From positions 128,426-192,425 of the forward strand of contig JBCBGC010000001.1 in NCBI GenBank assembly GCA_038527215.1: 64,000 nt of DNA. Reading direction: 5' to 3'. Both the position numbers and the translations under genes were made by a program. This document shows positions 57,632-64,000 of this stretch, in pieces. The notes beneath the pieces were generated by a model that saw nothing but the letters and a program-made list of their open reading frames with translations, ran no database searches and was not told the DNA's origin. Source of the DNA: JAWPMV01 sp038527215 (lineage in GTDB: Bacteria > Bacteroidota > Bacteroidia > J057). Within the stretch, counting starts at the first letter, position 1. Every line of letters starts with the position of its first letter.

Positions 57632-60600
57632 ATGTTCAAAACCGGATCGTCTGTTACCTTGCTGATGCTCTTCCTGTTACTGCCTTCTTGTCTCTCTGCC
57701 CTGACTGTATTGAATACCAATGACAGTGGAGCCGGCTCTTTTCGAGAAGCAGTCGCCCTGACCCCTGCTGGTGGTACCGTCAATTTTGATGCCTCTTTGA
57801 GCGGTGCGACCATTACCCTCACTACCGGGGTGATCAATATTGCCAAAAATCTGACTATTGAATGGACCGGAAGCGGGGATGTGACCCTGGACGGGGACAA
57901 TAACCAGCAAATCCTGACCATTGCTGCCGGAGCCATCGTTACCATTAACAATCTTGAGTTCATAGATGGCTTTCTCGGATTTGGTTCTGGTGCTGCCATC
58001 GAAAATCTGGGAACCCTGACTGTACAAAATTGCTCCTTTACTGGTTGCAGCACGGGACTCGGCAATGGCGGAGCCATCTATAACCGGGATGGAGCCCTGA
58101 CCCTGAACACATGTGATTTCACCAACAATACGGCCCCTGATGGGGGAGCGGTTGCCTCATTCCAATCTGCCGGGACCGCCAGCCTGATCATCAATGGAGG
58201 CACTTATAGTGGAAACAGAGCTACAGGGACGTTGGGATCGGGTGAAGGAGGAGCGGTATTGATTGAAGGTGGCTCCGGCAATCTTAGCAACTTTCTCATG
58301 TCCAGTAACCTGGCAGAGTTTGGGGGAGCGATCTACGCCACCTCTACCACCAATCTCTCTATTGCCAATGCCACCTTTAATACCAATCGAGTAGAAGATG
58401 CGGGGAGTGCCATTAACCAGGGTGGGGCCTTGTTCCTTGAAGACCTGAACGCCACCCTTTCTTTTATCTCCTTCAATACCAATCAGTCTCAGGAACAGGC
58501 GGGAGCGATTTATCTCACCAAAACCGCGGGCTCCTTTTCCACCAGCTTTACCAATATTGCCTTCAGTGGAAACATAGCCGGTTCCTCGGCTGGCGCGGTA
58601 TACACGGACGGCGTGGATTTGACCATTACCAACACCCCTTTTTCCAATAATTCCGGTTCTTTTGGGGGAGGTCTGTACATGACTGCTGCCACGGTTGGCA
58701 TTACCCGTGGTTCCTTCTCCGGCAATAACGCTTCCGCCTTTGGCGGAGGGATTTTCAACTCCGGAGGAACCTTGACGGCCGATGGCACGCGCTTTTCTAC
58801 CAACGATGGCGCTTCTCGTGGGGGAGGGATTGCCAACTCTGCGGGGACCGTTACCCTGGATGATTGCCTGCTTTCAGCTAATACAGGTGGGAGTGGCGCA
58901 GGCATCTATAACATTGCTACGGCCCTCACCAACGGCATACTGACCCTGACCAACTGTACCCTGAGCGGCAATCAAGCCGGCGTAGGGAGCAGTGGGGGAG
59001 GTATTCATAACCTTAGCGGCACCCTTACACTGACCTCCAGTACCCTGACCCTCAATTCCGCCCAGGATGGCGGGGGCGTTTTCCTGGAAACTGGCTCGCT
59101 TACGCCTACCATGACCCTGGACCATGCCGTGATCGCGGGTAATACGGCCGTCGGCCTGGGACAGGATGGCTATAATCCCTCCGGTACCCTGACCTCTAAC
59201 GATTATAATTTTATTGGGGACAATGACGATTTGGGCTTGACCCTGTCAGCCAATGACTGGGCCGGTTCCTCCTCGGGCAGTGGAGTGCTGGACGCCCAGC
59301 TTGGCAGCTTGCAGGATAACGGAGGGGATACCCATACCCACCTCCCGGCCTGCGGCAGTCCGTTAATTGATTCGGGAAATAGTGCCTCGGCTCCGGCCAC
59401 CGACCAACGGGGCCAGGCACGTCCCGGATTTTCTCAGGCAGACAGGGGCGCGGTAGAAGTGCAGGCGGCTGATATCGGCAGTGCCACCACCCATACGGTG
59501 ACCAGCATAGCCAACACCGGTGCTGGCTCTCTGAGAAGAACCGTCCTAAACGCCTGCCCTGACGATCTGATCGACTTTGACCCGAGCTTGAGCGGGAGCA
59601 CTTTTGCATTGGCTTCCGAAATCGTCCTCAATAAAGATGTAGAAATACAGGGACTGGCCACTTCCCAAATCTTCTTAAACGGAGGCTCAGCCAATCGAAT
59701 TTTCAACGTGGATTTTGGCACCACCGCCCGCATCAGCCAACTCACCATCCAGCAAGGCTTTGATGGCTTGCAAGGAGGCGGCCTCATCAACTTCGGAACT
59801 TTGGAACTTATCGAGGTGTTACTCCTGGCCAATAATGCGGGTTCACAAGGAGGGGCCATTTATAACCAGGGAAATCTTACCGTAACCAATTCCACCTTCC
59901 TGGCCAATGGGGCCACCACTGCAGGAGGAGCCGTGTATAACGATGCCAACCCCATGAATATGACGGGCTGTGCGGTGGTCAGCAATACGGCAACCAATGG
60001 CGCCATTTTCAACTTGAGTTCGAATGTGGACCTGATCAACAATACCCTGAGTGGCAATACCGTCACCAACCTCGGAGGAGCGGTATATCATGATGGGGGA
60101 AACCTGCTGATCAGCAGTTGTACCATTACCCAAAATACTGCGGTGGACGCAGGAGGTCTGTTTATGACCGGGGTGAGCTCGAATGTCACCTTCCAAAACA
60201 GTGTGTTATCCAATAATGCAGGCCTGAATCCCGATGGGGTTCGTCCTTCGGGTGCCCTCAACTCTCTGGGCTATAACCTGGTTGGCAATACTGTAGGCCT
60301 GGCCTGGCCTCCGGCGGTAGGAGATCAGTTGGGCGTATTGCCTTTATTGGACCCGCTGGCCATGAATGGCGGGCCTACCCTGACCCACGCGCCTCAATTC
60401 GGTAGTCCGGTGATCGACTTCGGCAACAGTGGCCTGGCCCTGGACCAGCGAGGCTATGTGAGACCGGCCGGTTCGGCAGATGATATAGGAGCCGTGGAAT
60501 CGAGTTCCGTGCCCTTCCCGGTAGAATGGACCAGCCTGGACGCTTATTGGACCAGCCCGGTTCAAGCGCAGGCAGCTATTAGATGGGAGACCGCCCGTGA

Positions 60601-61072
60601 AGTCGGGGCGGATTATTTCGCCGTAGAAAAAAGCCTCGATGGCCGCCTGTTTACCGAGGTGGGCCGGGTGCAGGCCAAAGGAAATGAACAAGCCGGGGCG
60701 GCTTATCAGCTCTTCGATATGACACCCGCCATCGGCCTCAATATTTACCGGATTCGACAAGTAGATAAGGATGGGGTGTTTGCCTTTAGTGATCTGATGC
60801 GGCTGGAAAAAACCGAGTTGAGTCCTGCCCTGGAATTTCGCTTAGGGCCTATTCCGGTGGACAAGCAAGTACAGGTATTCCTGGAAGGCACCTGGACGTT
60901 TCCTGTAGAAGGTCGGCTCATAGATATGATGGGAAGGGAAATGGAAACATTTACCCTGCAAACGCCTGCAGATCTACAGGTAAATGGGGTAGAATTCCTC
61001 TCACCGGGCCGTTATTTTATGCAACTCAACCAACAGAACCTATGGATATCCAGATCCTTCACGAAATACTAA
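57632..61072 (+). CDS. Surface protein of two right-handed beta-helices with T9SS type A sorting domain
   Basis: 1146 residues with a signal peptide (ending near CLSA). Two similar halves each begin with a CSLREA-like motif (LNTNDSGAGSFREAV about 23; SIANTGAGSLRRTV about 625) followed by parallel beta-helix repeats rich in GGAIYN and GGG.F motifs. They end in a choice-of-anchor Q-type segment (SPLIDSGNSAS, DQRGQARP...DRGAVE). The C-terminus has a fibronectin-like domain and a sorting domain (RLIDMMGREME, PGRYFMQL). Probably exported by T9SS. The internal duplication is clear at protein level. Confidence 0.9.
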   Translation: MFKTGSSVTLLMLFLLLPSCLSALTVLNTNDSGAGSFREAVALTPAGGTVNFDASLSGATITLTTGVINIAKNLTIEWTGSGDVTLDGDNNQQILTIAAGAIVTINNLEFIDGFLGFGSGAAIENLGTLTVQNCSFTGCSTGLGNGGAIYNRDGALTLNTCDFTNNTAPDGGAVASFQSAGTASLIINGGTYSGNRATGTLGSGEGGAVLIEGGSGNLSNFLMSSNLAEFGGAIYATSTTNLSIANATFNTNRVEDAGSAINQGGALFLEDLNATLSFISFNTNQSQEQAGAIYLTKTAGSFSTSFTNIAFSGNIAGSSAGAVYTDGVDLTITNTPFSNNSGSFGGGLYMTAATVGITRGSFSGNNASAFGGGIFNSGGTLTADGTRFSTNDGASRGGGIANSAGTVTLDDCLLSANTGGSGAGIYNIATALTNGILTLTNCTLSGNQAGVGSSGGGIHNLSGTLTLTSSTLTLNSAQDGGGVFLETGSLTPTMTLDHAVIAGNTAVGLGQDGYNPSGTLTSNDYNFIGDNDDLGLTLSANDWAGSSSGSGVLDAQLGSLQDNGGDTHTHLPACGSPLIDSGNSASAPATDQRGQARPGFSQADRGAVEVQAADIGSATTHTVTSIANTGAGSLRRTVLNACPDDLIDFDPSLSGSTFALASEIVLNKDVEIQGLATSQIFLNGGSANRIFNVDFGTTARISQLTIQQGFDGLQGGGLINFGTLELIEVLLLANNAGSQGGAIYNQGNLTVTNSTFLANGATTAGGAVYNDANPMNMTGCAVVSNTATNGAIFNLSSNVDLINNTLSGNTVTNLGGAVYHDGGNLLISSCTITQNTAVDAGGLFMTGVSSNVTFQNSVLSNNAGLNPDGVRPSGALNSLGYNLVGNTVGLAWPPAVGDQLGVLPLLDPLAMNGGPTLTHAPQFGSPVIDFGNSGLALDQRGYVRPAGSADDIGAVESSSVPFPVEWTSLDAYWTSPVQAQAAIRWETAREVGADYFAVEKSLDGRLFTEVGRVQAKGNEQAGAAYQLFDMTPAIGLNIYRIRQVDKDGVFAFSDLMRLEKTELSPALEFRLGPIPVDKQVQVFLEGTWTFPVEGRLIDMMGREMETFTLQTPADLQVNGVEFLSPGRYFMQLNQQNLWISRSFTKY

Positions 61073-61114
61073 TCACCCTCATTCAGCCAAGTGGATGATA
61101 CGTCCTGTAGGAAT

Positions 61115-61145
61115 AGCATGGTGGAACTTCGTGTTTCACCATGCT
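61115..61145 (+). terminator. Hairpin after the beta-helix gene
   Basis: Nine-bp stem AGCATGGTG/CACCATGCT with a 13-nt loop, but no T-run. Could be an mRNA end or attenuator before the CHAT gene. Confidence 0.45.
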
Positions 61146-61199
61146 CCCTGCCTTCTGGACCTTGGTTTTTTTTACTAACTTCCATACTCCTACAAGCAA

Positions 61200-64000
61200 A
61201 TGGTCGGTATGCTTAAGCGAGTTTTTACCAACCTGCTCTACCTCACAAGTCTTTTCTTTTTCTCTCCCTTTGCCTTCGGTCAGGGAACTGCTCCTTTCGT
61301 CCTTTGGGAAGCGGGCAAAGTCGCGAATAAATCCGGAGACTATGCCCAGAGCCTACGTTTTTATGAACAGGCTGCCGGGGCCTACACGGATGCTGGCAAA
61401 TTGGACTCCGCTAATTTGGCCGTGGTACGGCAGGCCAAGCTCAAACTGCGGCTGGGAAACTTGCCGGAGGCTGAAACATTACTGAAGCAAGCGGAAAACC
61501 AGTGCCAAAAGGTGCTGGATAGCCTAAGTGAAAGCTGCGGGCAATGCCAGTTTGAATGGGGCATTCTCTTCCACGAATCCGGAAAACCAGCCGCTGCTCT
61601 GGAAGCCTACGCCAAAGCCCAGCGGCGCATGGTGGCCGCCAAAGGGCAGGCTCACCCTTTTCATGGGGGCTTGCTGTCTAATATCGGCAATGTCTATTTC
61701 AGAAAAGGGGAACTGGAGAAGGCCTGGACCTCCTACCAGGAAGCCCGAGAAGTATTGATGGAATCCAAAGGAGAAGAGGATGGCCGTTATTCTGTGATTT
61801 TAAACAATCTGGGGTCAGTTGCCTATGAATTTGGAGATTATGCCGAGGCCCTGGCTCAACACAAAATTGCCTACCAGCATCGACTCACCCTCAAAGGGCC
61901 TGATCATCCCTCCCTGGCGCACTGTCATTATATCATGGCGCTGGACTATCTGGCCCTGGGGCAGGCAAAAGAGGCCATCCTGCACCTAAAGGAGGCAATC
62001 TGCATTCGGAAGGCCCGCCTGGGCCCTCAGCATATTTCTTTGAGTCCTTGCTACGAGGTATTGGCTTCGGTGTATCGGGACGAGCGTCAGTTGGAAAAAG
62101 CCCTGGCCATGGTCCAGAAATCGGAGGAAATTCTTCTGGCTAAACTGCGTCCGGATCATCCCCGGCTGGCGGAGAATGCCCTGCAACGAGCGGTGGTACT
62201 CAGCAAAATGAAAGCCTATGAAGACGCCCTCGATTGGCTGCGCAAAGCAGAAACCATCTGGCAAGGCCATCAGCTGAACCTGGCCCGGGTCTATGCCAAT
62301 ATGGCCAGTAATTATGACCGCCTGGGGCAACTGGAAGTGTCTTTTGCCCTGCATCAAAAGGGCCTCCGCATGACCTCCGAAAAGCTGGGCTCCAAACATC
62401 CCAAAGTCGCCACCCGGGAATATAATTATGGGCTGGCCCTGTTTCGGAATGGAGAAATTGAAGCCTCCCTCCCACACTTCGAAGCTGCCTATCAACTCCG
62501 GAAAGATCGTTTTGGCCCTTCCCATCCCAAAACCTTCTGGCCGCAATTATATTTGGGAAGAGTAGCCACGCAGATGAAGAAGTATGAAGCCGCCCAACTT
62601 CGATATCAGGAGCTACTTACCCAGATGGATTCTACAGAGTTAAGCTGGATTTATTTTCGGGTAAAAGTAAACCAGCTCAGTAACCAGCTCCATTTGCTGG
62701 CATCCTATCCTGACCCGGAAAGCGCAGCCATGCGTCTCCTGGCAGCTTATGACCACCTCTTCCGGGAATGGGAACGATTTATGCAACTGCGTCCCAATCA
62801 GCAGGACCGGCAACGCTTGCTGGCTGATATTTGGGTTCATTTGGAAAAATGGGTTACCCTGGCCATTGAAACCCATCAGCAATATCCTCGGACCTCTCAT
62901 TTGGAAGCGGTGTACCAGGCCATCGAACGCTCGCGCAGTGTGCGGCTACAGATCTCTTTGAAAGAAGAGCTGGCCAAAACGCAGGCGGGAATTCCGGACA
63001 GCTTGCGCCAACGGGAACAAAGCCTGCAAAGAGAAATCCTGCATTGCCAGCGGCAAATGGACAAGGGCCGCAAACAAGATCTGCATGGGACCACCTGGCT
63101 GGACAAAAAACTGGCTGCTCAGCGGGGCCTGGAAGAGCTGGTTGCTTTTTATCAAATCCATTACCCGGCGTATTTTTCTGACCGATACCAATTTGAGCGG
63201 GCAGGCTTATCTGCGGTGCAAAAACGCCTGAAGGAAGAGGGAAGCCTTATGAGTATGTACTGGTGGGGTAAGGACAAAAAATATGTATTGGCGGCAAATG
63301 GCCATGGCGCTTCTCTGATCCCGCTGGACATAAGTCCGGAAGAGGCAGCGGAGCTACGGGAGTTTGTGAATCGGCTGAGAAGTAGGGACGAAATCATGGA
63401 AAAAGGGGCCCACCCGAGCTATAGACAGGCGTTTGCGGATCAATCCTACCGATGGTACCAGAAATTAGTTGAGCCTGTCCGGCAGGCATTTCCACATGGA
63501 GAGGATTTACTGATCGTCCCAGACAGCCTTTTGGGAGCCTTACCCTTTGAATTATTGCTTACCCAGGCGGCGCAGGAAGGAGAGGCATTTCGAGACATGA
63601 ATTTCTTACTCAAGGAAGTCAGCATCCGCTATCATTTCTTTGCTTCCCGGCTGACCGAAGCAAGAAACTCGCGCAGCGGGGCGGGATTTGCAGCTGCCCG
63701 TTTCAGTGGGTTTGCCCCGGACTACCGACCTGCGCTGGCCAGTCGATACCGACAGGCTTCCGGTTTACCCAATTACCGTGAACAACTGGCTTTTCTGCCT
63801 CCCCTGAACCATAATCAACCCGAAGTCCGGGCCGCTCAATCCAGTTTGGGAGGTCAGGCCTTTTTGGGGGAAGTAGCTACCAAAGCCAATTTTCTGCAGC
63901 AAGCCCGGCAGGCTCAGGTGCTGCACCTGGCTACACATACCTTGTTTCATCCGGAAAAACCCCTGGAGACGGCCCTGGTTTTTAGTCCAGATACCACAGA
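61200..64000 (+). CDS. TPR-CHAT domain protein (caspase-like), C-terminus outside the window
   Basis: Open to the window end (933 codons read). Starts at the ATG at 61200 or 61209; either gives a signal peptide (hydrophobic to about FAFGQ). Tetratricopeptide repeats fill about residues 30-480 (IGNVYFRKGELEKAWTSYQE and similar). A helical linker follows, and the CHAT domain begins near residue 670 (SMYWWGKDKKYVLAANGH) with DSLLGALPFELLL and the catalytic His in VLHLATHTLFHP; the catalytic Cys would lie beyond the window. CHAT proteases act in bacterial regulated proteolysis and some defence systems. The signal peptide suggests an extracytoplasmic one. Confidence 0.85.
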   Translation, partial: MVGMLKRVFTNLLYLTSLFFFSPFAFGQGTAPFVLWEAGKVANKSGDYAQSLRFYEQAAGAYTDAGKLDSANLAVVRQAKLKLRLGNLPEAETLLKQAENQCQKVLDSLSESCGQCQFEWGILFHESGKPAAALEAYAKAQRRMVAAKGQAHPFHGGLLSNIGNVYFRKGELEKAWTSYQEAREVLMESKGEEDGRYSVILNNLGSVAYEFGDYAEALAQHKIAYQHRLTLKGPDHPSLAHCHYIMALDYLALGQAKEAILHLKEAICIRKARLGPQHISLSPCYEVLASVYRDERQLEKALAMVQKSEEILLAKLRPDHPRLAENALQRAVVLSKMKAYEDALDWLRKAETIWQGHQLNLARVYANMASNYDRLGQLEVSFALHQKGLRMTSEKLGSKHPKVATREYNYGLALFRNGEIEASLPHFEAAYQLRKDRFGPSHPKTFWPQLYLGRVATQMKKYEAAQLRYQELLTQMDSTELSWIYFRVKVNQLSNQLHLLASYPDPESAAMRLLAAYDHLFREWERFMQLRPNQQDRQRLLADIWVHLEKWVTLAIETHQQYPRTSHLEAVYQAIERSRSVRLQISLKEELAKTQAGIPDSLRQREQSLQREILHCQRQMDKGRKQDLHGTTWLDKKLAAQRGLEELVAFYQIHYPAYFSDRYQFERAGLSAVQKRLKEEGSLMSMYWWGKDKKYVLAANGHGASLIPLDISPEEAAELREFVNRLRSRDEIMEKGAHPSYRQAFADQSYRWYQKLVEPVRQAFPHGEDLLIVPDSLLGALPFELLLTQAAQEGEAFRDMNFLLKEVSIRYHFFASRLTEARNSRSGAGFAAARFSGFAPDYRPALASRYRQASGLPNYREQLAFLPPLNHNQPEVRAAQSSLGGQAFLGEVATKANFLQQARQAQVLHLATHTLFHPEKPLETALVFSPDTT

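Overview
The window looks like chromosomal DNA of a Bacteroidota bacterium, most likely a Saprospiria/Lewinella-like lineage (inference). The evidence is a PorP/SprF-type type IX secretion protein, three large surface proteins with T9SS-type C-termini, start codons without Shine-Dalgarno sequences, and promoter candidates of the Bacteroidota form (TTG, about 17-20 bp, TAnnTTTG). Coding density is high and most genes are housekeeping or surface genes.

Layout. 1-10.8 kb: the first 62 codons of a ligase-associated DEXH helicase, an exported alpha/beta hydrolase, a block of nested repeats, smc, an S8 protease, a PorP/SprF protein and a DUF2027-Smr protein. 10.85-11.6 kb: a DUF433/DUF5615 toxin-antitoxin pair preceded by four 9-bp motifs at exact 21-bp spacing. 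11.7-19.9 kb: the most unusual region, a tRNA island. 20-31 kb: phosphatase, WD40, DivIVA, dcd, ribE, a very large gliding-associated surface protein, rplM-rpsI-rpsB and an ankyrin protein. 31-46 kb: ABC ATPase, two-component pair, PLP enzyme, DUF1460, ROK kinase, glycosylasparaginase, CutC, a glycosidase, a TetR regulator with two twin small-RNA-like units, and pckA. 46-64 kb: methyltransferase, nidogen-like T9SS protein, carB, queA-ispD, a sigma/membrane protein pair, a beta-helix surface protein and a TPR-CHAT protein cut by the window end.

The tRNA island (about 12.2-19.9 kb, all on the + strand) holds 23 tRNA or tRNA-like genes plus one degenerate copy. They cover nearly every codon box once with U34 or G34 anticodons; only Thr and a second CAT tRNA were not found. 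Several have abnormal architecture. Two carry a conserved 54-55 nt double-hairpin insertion at the same place between T-stem and T-loop. The probable Asn and Tyr tRNAs have a 16-nt palindrome in place of the 5' side of the anticodon arm. Two Leu tRNAs lack the long variable arm, a Cys tRNA lacks a D-stem, and an Ala tRNA has a rearranged D-arm. The array is interleaved with two small proteins (one resembling the L7/L12 C-terminal domain) and followed by a PcfJ-like protein, an HNH nuclease and an RtcB RNA ligase. I read this as a candidate back-up or repair system for translation in which odd tRNAs may be processed or repaired by RtcB. The gene content and RNA anomalies are seen directly; the function is inference.

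A second regulatory candidate lies at 42.1-43.5 kb. A TetR-family gene has a perfect-spaced inverted repeat at its own promoter, and matching repeats precede two homologous terminator-ended transcription units with a compensatory base-pair change, suggesting TetR-controlled paired small RNAs.
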